The translations under genes and the position numbers were made by a program. Below the pieces are notes generated by a model. That model made no database searches and had not been told where the DNA came from. It worked only from the letters and a program-made list of their open reading frames with translations. From positions 181,043-245,042 of the forward strand of contig PGXY01000008.1 in NCBI GenBank assembly GCA_002839375.1: a DNA stretch of 64,000 bases, in the 5' to 3' direction. Of this stretch, positions 53,745 through 63,138 are shown one piece after another; position 1 is the stretch's first letter; every line of letters begins with the position of its first letter. The stretch comes from Spirochaetae bacterium HGW-Spirochaetae-1 (GTDB lineage Bacteria > Spirochaetota > UBA4802 > UBA5550).

Positions 53745-55664
53745 TTATATATCGGCGATAATGCTCTGTATGCGTTCCTTTAATTCCACCGTTTCCTCAA
53801 TGGTCTCTTTAATGAAGGAATCGTTGCCCGCCAGCGTGTTGACGTCGGCATAATCGGGAATTATTTTTCCTCCCCTGATGTCATCGCGTTCCTTGGAGCG
53901 GTACGTGTCTGCCGAAACCGATTCGAGAATTTCCATAAGCCGGATCAGGTTGTCTTTTACGGACCTGCCGGTGTAACCTTCACCGGCAAGGACCTTCCTG
54001 GCATGCTCCCATTGCCCGTCGTCTGTCGCATCGCCATATATTCCCTTGAGAGAAGTCGCGCTTTTTCCTGCAGTCATCGCTGTAATGCGTTCCAGCATGC
54101 GCATGAGGGCATAATATTCGATATACAGCTCGTATGATTCGATCCCCGTTTTCCTCTTCTCCTCCGTCAGATAATTTTTGCCGAGCCCGGGAATATCACT
54201 GTCGGTGTATATTTCCCTTTCGGCAGCTGCTCCTCTCAGTCTGTTCCGCGCAGCGATCATGAGGTCGATGATGGCAGGCCTGAATACGGAGAATTCAAAT
54301 TCCGATCGGCGGGCCTTGTTTCTCTTTTTATACTTGCCTTCATTCCTTCTCACTGAGTAGATGTTTTGTGAGAGGACCCAGCCGGGAAAGATCTCGTTGT
54401 ACGATGGGGAAATATCCGCAATCAGCCTTGCGGGTTTATTGACCAGGGAAAAGGGAAATTCAAGCCTCTGGGGCAGCGTGTCAACTCCCGTGGCGATAAT
54501 GGAATAGGGGGCCCCGGTAAAGTCCGAGGGGAACTTGATGTTCGATCCCAGGCCGAAAAAGAGTCCTTCGCCGCAGAAGATTTCCTGGTCCGGTGATTTT
54601 GATGTGTGATTGGAGCCGATATTGGCGCCGTAAGCCACATTGCCTTTTCCTTCGGGCCATATCCCGGCAATGAGCATGGACTGGTGATGGAAGCCGACAA
54701 AAGGTCCCAGCAGGCACGAAGTCACTTCACCCTCGGCCACGCCCGAGTTCGGGCCGATTATGCTCATGGTGACCTTGCCGTGGCGCTCTACGTGGGAATG
54801 TTCGCAGAGTACGGACTTGTCGACGATGGCCATGGATGTGACCTCGCTCCCCCACTGTACGCAGCTGTCCTTTAGCCAGGCACCGTGGCTGATCTCCGTC
54901 TTCTCTTCCGGCGTTGCCAGGATGGTGCAGTTTTTGATCAATACGGCACCATTGATGACGGCATGATCGCCGATAAAGGCGTCTTCAATAGTGCCGGTAT
55001 TTTTGATGACGGCTTTTTCCCCGATATATCCCAGGGGCGCTGAGCACCGGGAAAGATACTCATCGGTGAAATCCTTGTAAGCCTTTAACAGGTCTTTGTC
55101 GGAGCGATTCCGGGCTATGGTTTCGGCAACGGGAATGGTAAGGTCGGCGTAGGATACTATGTCCCTTCCGCCCGTTTCATTGCCCACGGCTATCTCGATG
55201 CCGTTACCGAAAGTGCATGTTCCCGATGCCGATATAGACCCGTTACCGATAAGCATTGCGCTGTCGCGCACAACGCAATTGGCAAGAACGCCCGTGTCAT
55301 GTATGATACACCCATTGCCGATTTCCGAATCGACAACCGTACTGCGGTAAATTCCAGCAGGAAGGCCCCAGGGGCCGTCTTTTGCCGGCCCGGTACCGTC
55401 AAATTTACCGAGGCGGCATTTCCCGTAAAAGGAGCTGTTGAATATCCCCGTGGTCATGAAATCTTCAACAACGAGGATGGCGTTCCAGTCATGGGATATG
55501 TTCCCCTGCTTCTGCAATTGCCCAATTTCTTCATCGAGCAGGTTCCGTACGTTGTTCCTGAAAAGCCTGCTTTTGAATTGATCGTTCTTTAAAGCCGCGA
55601 CGCTTTTAAGGAATGACGATGTTTCTAAAACATTGCCCGTGAGTTTTTTCAATTTATTTGTCAT
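53745..55664 (-). CDS. DUF4954 left-handed beta-helix protein
   Basis: This 639-residue protein matches the DUF4954 family of spirochaetes and Bacteroidota. The N-terminal part has LLDEEIGQLQKQGNISHDW and IFNSSFYGKCRLGKF. The centre (about 100-370) is a hexapeptide-like beta-helix (GNGCIIHDTGVLANCVVRDSAMLIGNGS, GPNSGVAEGEVTSCLLGPFVGFHHQS), and a helical C-terminus follows. Such helices are found in sugar-nucleotide pyrophosphorylases and acyltransferases. The reaction is unknown. The gene begins 25 nt after nagB on the same strand, so a link to amino sugar metabolism is likely by context. Confidence 0.88.
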   Translation of the reverse strand: MTNKLKKLTGNVLETSSFLKSVAALKNDQFKSRLFRNNVRNLLDEEIGQLQKQGNISHDWNAILVVEDFMTTGIFNSSFYGKCRLGKFDGTGPAKDGPWGLPAGIYRSTVVDSEIGNGCIIHDTGVLANCVVRDSAMLIGNGSISASGTCTFGNGIEIAVGNETGGRDIVSYADLTIPVAETIARNRSDKDLLKAYKDFTDEYLSRCSAPLGYIGEKAVIKNTGTIEDAFIGDHAVINGAVLIKNCTILATPEEKTEISHGAWLKDSCVQWGSEVTSMAIVDKSVLCEHSHVERHGKVTMSIIGPNSGVAEGEVTSCLLGPFVGFHHQSMLIAGIWPEGKGNVAYGANIGSNHTSKSPDQEIFCGEGLFFGLGSNIKFPSDFTGAPYSIIATGVDTLPQRLEFPFSLVNKPARLIADISPSYNEIFPGWVLSQNIYSVRRNEGKYKKRNKARRSEFEFSVFRPAIIDLMIAARNRLRGAAAEREIYTDSDIPGLGKNYLTEEKRKTGIESYELYIEYYALMRMLERITAMTAGKSATSLKGIYGDATDDGQWEHARKVLAGEGYTGRSVKDNLIRLMEILESVSADTYRSKERDDIRGGKIIPDYADVNTLAGNDSFIKETIEETVELKERIQSIIADI

Positions 55665-55689
55665 GGCTTGTCTTCACTCATTTTTAATA

Positions 55690-56481
55690 TTAACGACCTA
55701 TTTTTTTCTGCACCAGCTGTTTGTTGTCGCGGACCCAGTTGTAATATTCCGTGCGCGTGAGCATGGATGCCGCTTCCTGGTCAAGGACAACCGTGGCATG
55801 GCAATGGAGCTGCAGGGCCGATGCCGTTATCATCGACGTAACGGGTCCCTCGATGAACTTCGCACAGACCTCGGCCTTTTTTTTGCCGTTGGCGATGAGG
55901 AGAATCTTTCTTGCCTCCAGTATAGTACCGACGCCCATGGTAATGGCGAAACGCGGAACATCTTCTTTTTTGTCAAAGAACCGCGCGTTGTCATCGATGG
56001 TTTCCTTGTATAAAGCCTTTACCCGCGTGCGGCTTGCGAAGGAGGACCCGGGCTCGTTGAAGGCGATATGGCCGTCGCGGCCGATGCCGAGGATCTGGAG
56101 ATCGATGCCGCCGGACTCGCGGATTTTCTTTTCATACCATTCACAGAAAATTTCCGGGTCATTTGTATTACCCTGGGGTACAAATACTTTTGACGGATTG
56201 ATATTCACATGTTCGAAGAGATTTTCTTTCATGAAATAATTGTAGCTGTTTTCGTTAAGGGGGGCCAGGCCGATATATTCATCGAGGTTGAATGTTGTTA
56301 TCTTGGAAAAGTCAAGCCCCTCCTGGTTGTAAATTTTTACCAGTTCATTGTAGGTGCCCACGGGCGTGTCTCCCGTGGCCAGGCCCAGGGTGAGATCATG
56401 TTTTTTTCTGATTTCACCGGCTATGATCGTTGCCGAAATTCTGCTCATTTCATCATAATTTTTCGCAATTATTATTTCCAT
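55690..56481 (-). CDS. nagB: Glucosamine-6-phosphate deaminase
   Basis: The 263-residue enzyme converts glucosamine-6-phosphate to fructose-6-phosphate and ammonia. Motifs are LGLATGDTPVGTY, FNLDEYIGL, the catalytic GIGRDGHIAFNEPGSSF and FAITMGVGTILEARKILL. All catalytic residues (Asp, His, Glu) are visible. GGAGTG lies before the ATG. DUF4954 follows within 25 nt and is probably co-transcribed. Confidence 0.96.
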   Translation of the reverse strand: MEIIIAKNYDEMSRISATIIAGEIRKKHDLTLGLATGDTPVGTYNELVKIYNQEGLDFSKITTFNLDEYIGLAPLNENSYNYFMKENLFEHVNINPSKVFVPQGNTNDPEIFCEWYEKKIRESGGIDLQILGIGRDGHIAFNEPGSSFASRTRVKALYKETIDDNARFFDKKEDVPRFAITMGVGTILEARKILLIANGKKKAEVCAKFIEGPVTSMITASALQLHCHATVVLDQEAASMLTRTEYYNWVRDNKQLVQKKIGR

Positions 56482-56596
56482 AGATATTCACTCCATATAT
56501 TTATTTTTATGAATAATTATGAGTTCCCATAAAGCTGAATACTGATAGTATTTATCCGGAGTCAGGATAGAAGTCAAATCATTTATTGGCCAGGGC

Positions 56597-56646
56597 ATAT
56601 CCGTGTCGTACATATGCTATTAATCGCGTCTGTATGACACGGATAT
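56597..56646. repeat. Spaced inverted repeat upstream of the nitroreductase gene
   Basis: ATATCCGTGTC (56597-56607) and GACACGGATAT (56636-56646) are exact 11-bp arms 28 nt apart, with partly complementary flanks. CCTTTTTC follows, so it may act as a hairpin terminator for an incoming transcript or as an operator. Confidence 0.5.
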
Positions 56647-56739
56647 ACCTTTTTCAATTGATAATGATTGACTTTTCCCGTGAGTTCAAATACTGCAATT
56701 CAGTGTAATCATCTACTGTTTTATACCGGGAGGAACATC

Positions 56740-57306
56740 ATGGAATACGGCGAATTATTGAAAAATCGCAGGTCAATCCGCAATTTTACCGACAGGTCAG
56801 TGACCGAGGCGTTACTGATGGATATTATCACGGAAAGCACTCTGGCGCCAAACGCGAGTCATGCCCAGCAATGGCGTTTTGTCATAGTCAATAACAAAGA
56901 TATGATGAAACGAATATCAGATGAGAGCAAGAAAAACATTCTTCAGCGGATCATGGAAAATCCCGAAGACACGGCTCACCGGTACGAGGCGGTGCTGCGT
57001 AATGAGAACTACAATGTATTTTACAACGCTCCTGCTTTAATAATAATATGTGGCCCGGTGGATTACCGGAATACCATGGTTGACTGCGCCCTCTGTGCCG
57101 GATATCTCATGAATGCCGCCGTGGTCCGGGGACTGGGCACCTGCTGGGTCAATCTGGGTTTCGATGTGAGGGATCCCGGGCTCCGTAGCGAGCTTGGTCT
57201 CTTCGATGATATGAAGATCGTGGCCCCGATTATTATCGGGTATCCCGAATCCATACCACCGGTGCGCCGCCGGGAACCCCCGGTGGTATTGAAAATAATA
57301 CGGTAA
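56740..57306 (+). CDS. Nitroreductase-family flavoprotein
   Basis: This 188-residue FMN-dependent oxidoreductase starts MEYGELLKNRRSIRNFTD, the usual nitroreductase opening that binds the FMN phosphate. APNASHAQQWRF and GLGTCWVNLGF in the middle and VAPIIIGYPE at the end are diagnostic. GGGAGGA precedes the ATG at 56740; the frame is open 24 codons upstream without a ribosome site. Substrates of the family are broad: nitro compounds, quinones, enones. Confidence 0.92.
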   Translation: MEYGELLKNRRSIRNFTDRSVTEALLMDIITESTLAPNASHAQQWRFVIVNNKDMMKRISDESKKNILQRIMENPEDTAHRYEAVLRNENYNVFYNAPALIIICGPVDYRNTMVDCALCAGYLMNAAVVRGLGTCWVNLGFDVRDPGLRSELGLFDDMKIVAPIIIGYPESIPPVRRREPPVVLKIIR

Positions 57307-57525
57307 TGAAGTGGCAGCATTGACAAACCGGATGTACGGTATTATTAGTTCCAATATGCAACTAATAATACGTGTAAAAATTAAATGAATTGGTGCTGAA
57401 AATGATAAAAAAATTCCGGCCTCCGCTCTCCCCGCGATTATTGCTATTGACATGTGCGCTGTGACATTGTATCTTTATCTGGTGCCTCACCAAATTATAT
57501 CAATAATACCGTGGAGAGTCTTCTC

Positions 57526-58476
57526 ATGAAAGTAAAAAAAATATCGTTACTGCTGGCAGCAGTATGCGTTGCCGTCGGCCTTATGGCAGAGGCGAAAAAT
57601 TATCCCGTCCTCAACCAGTTCCCTGATGAGCCATTCTATCTACAGAATGTTCACAGCGGCATGGTTCTCACCCTCAAGGACGGCAACCTGGTTGTAAATA
57701 ATAACTGGAAGCGGAGTGAGCAGAAATGGCAGGTTCCAGGCATGCTCAGTGATGGAAGGGTATTCGTGAAACTGGCGGGATCAAAAAGCGTTATCGCGGT
57801 GAAGCACGGACTTGGCAATCTTAAAAAAGGTGATCAGGCCACAGTTAAGGAAACGAGTCCGGAGCTTGTGAGCTTCCTCATGCTGGATGACACTACATTC
57901 TTTATAAAAGTTTCCGATAACATGGTTCTGGATGAACAGGGCGCGGAAAAAAAGAAAACCGTTTTTACAAAAGTAATATGGTATCCCTTTACCGGAAAGA
58001 AAAATCAGCAATGGCGCATCATTCTCGAAAAAGACAATTCGGTTTACAACTACCGGCAGTATGCTGCACAAAAAAAGAGAAACGCTGTAGAAAAGGCCAT
58101 GCAGGATGTTCCCTTTTCCATCACCGAGGCGATGCAGATGGAAATGAAGATGGAAAAATATATGAAATTTGCGACGGGTTCAAAGTTCAGCAGTGAAAAC
58201 GGGAACAACTTCCTTTCCGGGTATATAAATGATCAGGAAGAATCGAAACGATACACCCTGGTGCATAACATTGTAAAATATGCTTCGGAAAACAAGGATA
58301 ATTCTTTCCGCGAGGGTGTATATGCCGACCTCACACGGGTAAAACTTGAATCAAAGAACTTTGTCGTCAATGCCCTGAAAGGCAAACTCAGAGAGAATAT
58401 TCAGAAGGCCTACAACAGGGAAACCCATGGTCCCGCAAAAAGTAACCTGAAGCAGGTAATGGACAAATTTAATTAA
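57526..58476 (+). CDS. Secreted protein with ricin-like beta-trefoil repeats
   Basis: A signal peptide (MKVKKISLLLAAVCVAVGLMAEA) is followed by about 150 residues that look like a ricin-type beta-trefoil. Two Q-x-W blocks (EQKWQV and NQQWRI) and FYLQNVHSGMVLTLKDGNLVV support this. The C-terminal half is helical, Lys-rich and unassigned (AAQKKRNAVEKAMQDV, AYNRETHGPAKSNLKQVMDK). Length 316. GGAGAG precedes the ATG. It may bind sugars outside the inner membrane. A terminator follows. The fold call rests on motif spacing only. Confidence 0.65.
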   Translation: MKVKKISLLLAAVCVAVGLMAEAKNYPVLNQFPDEPFYLQNVHSGMVLTLKDGNLVVNNNWKRSEQKWQVPGMLSDGRVFVKLAGSKSVIAVKHGLGNLKKGDQATVKETSPELVSFLMLDDTTFFIKVSDNMVLDEQGAEKKKTVFTKVIWYPFTGKKNQQWRIILEKDNSVYNYRQYAAQKKRNAVEKAMQDVPFSITEAMQMEMKMEKYMKFATGSKFSSENGNNFLSGYINDQEESKRYTLVHNIVKYASENKDNSFREGVYADLTRVKLESKNFVVNALKGKLRENIQKAYNRETHGPAKSNLKQVMDKFN

Positions 58477-58500
58477 TATTCGGCACAGGTAAAATGAAGA

Positions 58501-58529
58501 AACCCGCTGTTGAGCATGGCGGGTTTTTT
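58501..58529 (+). terminator. Rho-independent terminator after the ricin-like gene
   Basis: AACCCGC (58501-58507) pairs with GCGGGTT (58519-58525) over an 11-nt loop, followed directly by T residues. Confidence 0.75.
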
Positions 58530-58574
58530 CATGCCTGCACGAATACCGCGTCTTTTTACAGCCCGCCCTGTGTG

Positions 58575-60755
58575 TCAGGATAAAATTTTAAAGAAATCTA
58601 TGCCGCTCTTTAGTTCATCGGCCATGTGCTCGACGCTTTCGGCATTGGCAGTCATTTCTTCGGCACCGGCGGCATTCACCTGTGTCAGCTCATTGATTGC
58701 CGTTATGGATTTCACTATTTCCTCCATGGCCTTCTTCTGTTCCTCGGTCGCGCTGTGGATTATCTCGGACTGACCCGCCACGGAAGAGGCCTCGGTTGTA
58801 ACCCGCTCTTTTATGTCCAGCTGTTTCCGCATTTTCTCGGAGATGTCTTTCATCCAGGCGCTTATCTCTGCGACCCCGTTGATGATGGACTGGATTATCT
58901 CCGAGGTCTGGGCGATGCTTGCCGTTCCCCTGATAATTTCGTCATTGTTTATTTTAATAAAGCGGTCTATTTCCTTGATGCTCTGGGCGGTTTGGTCCGC
59001 CAGTTTGGAAATTTCATCGGCCACCACGGCAAATCCGCGGCCCGAGTCACCGGCCCTGGCCGCTTCTATGGCCGCGTTCAGCGACAGCAGGTTTATCTGA
59101 TCGGATATGTCATTAATGATGCCAACGATTGCCGTCATCTGGTTGGAACTTTCGGTGATGCTTTTCATGGAGTCGTTCATGTTTCGCAGGGATTCCTCGC
59201 CGGAACGGGCCCGCAGGGAAATGGAGCCGCTGAGCTCGACGGTTTCCCTGATCTGGCTGTCTATCTCGGTGATACTGCCGTCGAGATTCATGATCTCCGT
59301 ATTGAGGACCGTGAGACTGGCGGACTGGCGTGCGGCGCCGGAGGCGATGTTTTCTATGCCCGCCGACACTTCCTCGGCCGTGGCCGTGGACTCTTCGGCG
59401 GCAGCGGCCTGGTTCTGCGCGTTCAGGGAAAAGGATGATGACGCCGAGGACATCTCCTTGGACGAGGATGCGAGCTCATTGGCCACATCCTGGATGCTCT
59501 TAAGGATGCCGTTCAGCTTCAGCATGAACTCGCCGATGTTTGACATGATGAGACCCATGTCATCGTCAAGATAATTAATGACCTGGCGGGTCAGATCGCC
59601 GTTGCTCAGTTCCACGATGGTTTCCTTGAATTCCGACAGGGGACGCAGCCTGCCGGCGATGAGATAATAAACTCCCGCTACGAGCACTATGAGTCCGATA
59701 GCGGCGGCAATTGCAAGAATCCGCGTTATGTTCATGCAGTCATCCTCGATTTCCGACATCCCAATGATCGAGGCTGATATAAGGCCGGCCCCGGCGTTTT
59801 TCAGGTAATAGACGGCATGATCGGCATTATCTTTCCGGAACTGCAGAAATCCTTCTTTCTGTGCTCCCGTGATGCCGCTGAAATAGGGCTCATCTTTGAT
59901 CGATGTTCCCACGACGGCATTATCGGGATGAATGAGTATCGTGCCGTTATTGCCGGCAACAAATATGGAGCCTGCTAATCCCACCTTCATATCCTTTATA
60001 TGAAGGGTATTGTCGATATCTATCTCCTCCCGCTCCAGTTCGGTCATCTCCCGGTCTACATAGTGAACGGCAGTTTTCATCTGATTGGTGTAATTCAGCC
60101 TGATGTAGTGGTAACTGAGTCCATAGACTACCGGGATAAGGAGGGTGATGATCATGGCCGAAAAAGCCATTATTATAAAGGCAAGATTGAGGCTCAGCTT
60201 CGACCGTATGCTTTCACTGAGGGCAAGGCCCCGGGGGAAGACTCCCAGGCGCCCCACCTTTCTGTTCCATGAATCGATGGCGAGGTAGTAGAGGGTTCCG
60301 ATAGTCAATACATTCATGACCGCCAGGAGATACAGAACGATTCTCGCCGTAAAGGACGGTTTGAAGGTCACAAAGAAAAAGATTATGGCTACCGACATGA
60401 GAAGAACCCAGGAGATAATTCCGCTCGCGGCCCGTTTCCCCGGCGCTTCAAAGAAACGCACGCGGGCCGTTTCATATTCTTCATCGGTAAAGTCTTCATT
60501 GTTTGAAAACTTCCTGAAGTAAAGGGACACGGGCATAAAAAAAGAGCGGAGCTGTATTATCGTTGTCGTTATGGCAATGCCGATAAGGACCAGGGCTACG
60601 CCTGAAAAAATTATAATATGGGTGCTGGAAATTGGAAGAACCAGGTATGACGTCAGGACGGTTATGGGTACGTGGAATATATAAGCGATAAGGTCTGTGG
60701 TAATGAACACCTTTATGGGGTAACTCTTCAGCAGATTGATATCGTCTTGTTTCAT
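58575..60755 (-). CDS. Methyl-accepting chemotaxis protein with multi-helix membrane N-terminus
   Basis: This 726-residue chemoreceptor has six membrane helices in its first 240 residues, an extracytoplasmic sensor (about 240-360, with [20 protein letters not shown] of Cache type) and a further membrane helix. A HAMP-like linker and a full MCP signalling domain follow, with tip [19 protein letters not shown] and [14 protein letters not shown]. The extra N-terminal helices set it apart from ordinary MCPs. ATG at 60755 has GAGGGTT upstream; the upstream frame lacks a ribosome site. The ligand is unknown. Confidence 0.9.
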   Translation of the reverse strand: MKQDDINLLKSYPIKVFITTDLIAYIFHVPITVLTSYLVLPISSTHIIIFSGVALVLIGIAITTTIIQLRSFFMPVSLYFRKFSNNEDFTDEEYETARVRFFEAPGKRAASGIISWVLLMSVAIIFFFVTFKPSFTARIVLYLLAVMNVLTIGTLYYLAIDSWNRKVGRLGVFPRGLALSESIRSKLSLNLAFIIMAFSAMIITLLIPVVYGLSYHYIRLNYTNQMKTAVHYVDREMTELEREEIDIDNTLHIKDMKVGLAGSIFVAGNNGTILIHPDNAVVGTSIKDEPYFSGITGAQKEGFLQFRKDNADHAVYYLKNAGAGLISASIIGMSEIEDDCMNITRILAIAAAIGLIVLVAGVYYLIAGRLRPLSEFKETIVELSNGDLTRQVINYLDDDMGLIMSNIGEFMLKLNGILKSIQDVANELASSSKEMSSASSSFSLNAQNQAAAAEESTATAEEVSAGIENIASGAARQSASLTVLNTEIMNLDGSITEIDSQIRETVELSGSISLRARSGEESLRNMNDSMKSITESSNQMTAIVGIINDISDQINLLSLNAAIEAARAGDSGRGFAVVADEISKLADQTAQSIKEIDRFIKINNDEIIRGTASIAQTSEIIQSIINGVAEISAWMKDISEKMRKQLDIKERVTTEASSVAGQSEIIHSATEEQKKAMEEIVKSITAINELTQVNAAGAEEMTANAESVEHMADELKSGIDFFKILS

Positions 60756-60888
60756 GGAACCCTCATGTTCGTATGCGTTTTTACTGACAGCTGGAGGCTT
60801 TACTGATGAGCATAACAAATATAAAAGTATATGATCCCCGGGGGGTGATAGTCAAGGATAAAACTTTGATGAATTTTCCGTGGAGTGA

Positions 60889-60930
60889 GTCCGCAGTAGA
60901 GACGCGATGCCTCGCGTCTCTACTGCGGAC
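60889..60930. repeat. 19-bp-arm palindromic repeat
   Basis: The arms 60889-60907 and 60912-60930 pair perfectly over TGCC. The arm contains GTAGAGACGCGA, a GC-rich palindrome of the kind seen as dispersed intergenic repeats. Confidence 0.8.
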
Positions 60931-61116
60931 GGGTCAGTCGCCATCAAACTTTTAAGGTTTTCAAAGATCAGTACTCCGATTGCGTCGTATATATCCATGG
61001 CCCATGCAGGGCTCGTTATATGTTAATACGCATGGGATGTGGTGGAATTGAATAAATTTTTGAGACATTGGCTGTTTTTTCTGTATGGGCGTCTGGAGTA
61101 TCATAGATGGAATATA

Positions 61117-61149
61117 GGAGGAACAACGGAGGAACAACGGAGGAACATA
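61117..61149 (+). repeat. Three tandem 11-mers (GGAGGAACAAC)
   Basis: Units at 61117-61127 and 61128-61138 are identical; 61139-61149 differs at its last two positions. Each unit looks like a ribosome-binding site, but no gene follows. Confidence 0.75.
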
Positions 61150-61168
61150 GACGGAGCAGGGTGGGGGC

Positions 61169-61342
61169 GGAATCATCGGCCGGGGGATGCATGTTCCGGT
61201 TTCCCGGAACCTGGGAACGGGGATTCTTGGCAGAATTCCTCTGCCGGGTGGGATGTCCCGGGGGGGGGGCCGGGACAGGCCCTTTGCCCCTTTTTTGTCA
61301 CGCCACAAAAAAGAGGCGAAAAAAGGGCGCTCGCTCAAACGC
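61169..61342 (+). repeat. Structured direct repeat, copy A
   Basis: These 174 nt match 63831-64000 with about four substitutions and a 4-nt difference in a G run (10 here, 6 in copy B). Each copy has internal hairpins: TGTCCCGG/CCGGGACA, TTTTTTGT/ACAAAAAA and TTCCGG/CCGGAA. It precedes the sigma factor operon. Confidence 0.85.
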
Positions 61343-61480
61343 AGCCCAAGGCGTTCGGACATCCTTGTCCTCACTTTCGTGTATGTTGTTTTTTCCTCTT
61401 TAAATCGAAAAAAATTAAAACTTTTATTCTTTTCCTTCGTATTTCATATATAGTACGATCACACGGGTATCCCATTGGAA

Positions 61481-62026
61481 ATGAAACGAAACAGGCAAAA
61501 CAGTATAGATCGGTATGGCAGCCCCGAAAAGGCCGGGCATGATGATACTTTCAGCGAGATCTGGAATCGCTATGGAAAACGGGTATCATACTTTATATCG
61601 ATTATACTGCCGGGGGAGACGGGAAACCGTGATGATCTTTTTCAGGATATCATGTTGAAAATATATGAGGGCCTGCCGTCATATGATCCGTCCCGTTCCT
61701 TTGAAGTCTGGGCGTACCGGATAGCGCGGAACCGCTGCATAGATTACCTGAGGACCAGGCATATCCATGAAGAGGCCCACGACACGATTCCCGGCAGGGC
61801 CGGTGATCCCGCCGATGAATGTATCCGCTCCGGCCTGGACCGGGCGATCCGCGAGGCCCTTGACGGTCTTGCTCCCGATGATCGTCAGATTGCCTACCTG
61901 CGGTTTTTTGAGAACATGCGGATCGGCGATATTGCCGCGTCCATGGATATGAATATCAATACCGTGAAGACCCGCATAACCGCAATAAAGAGAGCCCTTA
62001 AGTCTGACCTGGAGGACTGGCTATGA
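61481..62026 (+). CDS. ECF-type RNA polymerase sigma factor
   Basis: This 181-residue sigma70-family factor has region 2 (DDLFQDIMLKIYEGLPSYDP, SFEVWAYRIARNRCIDYLR) and region 4 (LAPDDRQIAYLRFFENMRIGDIAA, NINTVKTRITAIKRAL). No region 1 or 3 is present. A TTG two codons upstream is an alternative start, and no clear ribosome site is visible for either. It overlaps the next gene (ATGA), a small single-pass membrane protein that could be its anti-sigma factor. The promoter it recognises is unknown. Confidence 0.92.
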   Translation: MKRNRQNSIDRYGSPEKAGHDDTFSEIWNRYGKRVSYFISIILPGETGNRDDLFQDIMLKIYEGLPSYDPSRSFEVWAYRIARNRCIDYLRTRHIHEEAHDTIPGRAGDPADECIRSGLDRAIREALDGLAPDDRQIAYLRFFENMRIGDIAASMDMNINTVKTRITAIKRALKSDLEDWL

Positions 62027-62334
62027 AGCTTGAAGAAATCATGGAAAAGTATTATGCGCGGGAAATAGGACAACAGCATATCCCCGGCATGCCGCCGGAA
62101 TCCTCGGAGTCGATGGCATATCGGCCGGTGATCCGCAGGCAATCTTCGTTGTACCTGAATATCCTTTTCAATGGCATGGCCGCAGCACTGATCATTATCG
62201 TCGTACTCACTCATGGCTCTCATCGGAACCCGCTCATCGATGTGCTGGGGGCGGTGAATGAGACATACGATGTAGAAACATCGTTCAGCCTGAAGCTGGA
62301 ATCGCTTCGGGGAATAATTAAATATCGCAAGTAA
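62023..62334 (+). CDS. Small single-pass membrane protein, candidate anti-sigma factor
   Basis: This 103-residue protein has a hydrophilic N-terminal 45 residues, one membrane helix (about 46-65) and a C-terminal 38-residue extracytoplasmic part. It is translationally coupled to the ECF sigma factor, the usual place for an anti-sigma factor. The N-terminal domain is shorter than a standard zinc-binding anti-sigma domain and lacks the HxxxCxxC motif, so the role is inferred from position and topology only. Confidence 0.6.
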   Translation: MKLEEIMEKYYAREIGQQHIPGMPPESSESMAYRPVIRRQSSLYLNILFNGMAAALIIIVVLTHGSHRNPLIDVLGAVNETYDVETSFSLKLESLRGIIKYRK

Positions 62335-62345
62335 GGAGTACTCTC

Positions 62346-62804
62346 ATGAAAAAAAGCTACATGGCCTATGCACCACTTACCCTGGGAGTGTTTGCCGCGG
62401 GGATTCTCATCGGCGGAGCGGACCTGCGTGTATTCTGGGACCCACCCAGCCTGATGATAGTTTTCCTGCCGGTGATTTTTCTTCTCCTGTCCGTGTTCGG
62501 GCCCAGCGGCATTGTTGATGCCTTCAGGGCGGCCTTCGATGAAACACCGTCGAAAAGCGAAGTGCTGAAGGGTATCGCATTTTTCTCCATGGCGACCAGG
62601 ATTATCCTGCTCAGCGGTTTTATGGGCACGCTCATGGGCGTCCTCATGACGCTGTATGGCATCTCTAAATCCCAGGATATCCCCGTGGCGTTTTATATCG
62701 TTATTGCGTCTCAAACGGTATGCTACGCCGTAGTCATGGTTCTTATTGTTACCGTGCCTTTTAAGTCGGCACTGGAGAAGAAGCTTGCGGCGCTTTCCTT
62801 GTGA
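62346..62804 (+). CDS. Membrane protein with MotA-like N-terminal motif, third gene of the sigma operon
   Basis: A 152-residue protein has four membrane helices. Its opening (APLTLGVFAAGILIGGADLRVFWDPPSLMIVFLPVI) resembles the first two helices of MotA-type stators, where GG...D.PSL.IV is conserved. The total length is far below the roughly 260 residues of MotA, and the cytoplasmic domain is replaced by a short loop. A complete MotA/ExbB function is therefore doubtful. AAGGAG precedes the ATG and it begins 11 nt after the candidate anti-sigma gene. Confidence 0.6.
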   Translation: MKKSYMAYAPLTLGVFAAGILIGGADLRVFWDPPSLMIVFLPVIFLLLSVFGPSGIVDAFRAAFDETPSKSEVLKGIAFFSMATRIILLSGFMGTLMGVLMTLYGISKSQDIPVAFYIVIASQTVCYAVVMVLIVTVPFKSALEKKLAALSL

Positions 62805-63109
62805 CGGGGAGTTGCGGCAGGGCCCTTTGCCGGGGAGGGAGGCCCTGAGAGGGCCGGGACTTTGCAGGAGGGGTGTGGCGCGGCGCCCCTCCTGCACCAC
62901 ACCCGGCCGGCTCTCGGCATCCATGCCTTCGTGGCACTTCCCAAAAATCCTGAAAAAAAATATCATCATTTCCCACTGGCTCGTTCGTGTTATATACAGA
63001 GGCCGCCTCATGGATGTTTCTATGAAACGGCTTTAAGGCCGGGAAGGGATTGGTGTCATAAACAGGTTGCCGTCATGATGCCGTATGGCATATCCCGGCG
63101 GCATTATGC

Positions 63110-63138
63110 TTGACGGAAAACAACTGGTATATTATACT
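63110..63138 (+). promoter_or_regulatory. Promoter of the toxin-antitoxin operon
   Basis: TTGACG at 63110-63115, exactly 17 nt, then TATACT at 63133-63138. Transcription should begin at about 63145, the first base of the antitoxin ATG, so the mRNA may be leaderless. Confidence 0.7.

Larger units (their letters stand above)
60756..61480. other. Non-coding repeat-rich region
   Basis: The gap of 725 nt separates the chemoreceptor and the sigma factor gene. It holds a 19-bp-arm palindrome (60889-60930), a three-unit 11-mer tandem repeat (61117-61149) and one copy of a structured direct repeat (61169-61342). Open frames that cross it follow the repeat and have no ribosome sites, so none is accepted as a gene. 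Confidence 0.65.

Noticed and set aside
60961..61374. 137-codon minus-strand open frame before the sigma operon
   Set aside because: It runs through the structured direct repeat, and the same peptide (FLWRDKKG-type) would be encoded by copy B. There is no ribosome site.
61039..61542. 167-codon plus-strand open frame leading into the sigma gene
   Set aside because: It crosses the tandem 11-mers and the direct repeat and overlaps the sigma factor in another frame.
62220..63011. 263-codon minus-strand open frame
   Set aside because: It is antisense to the MotA-like gene and extends over GC-rich inverted repeats, with no motif or ribosome site.
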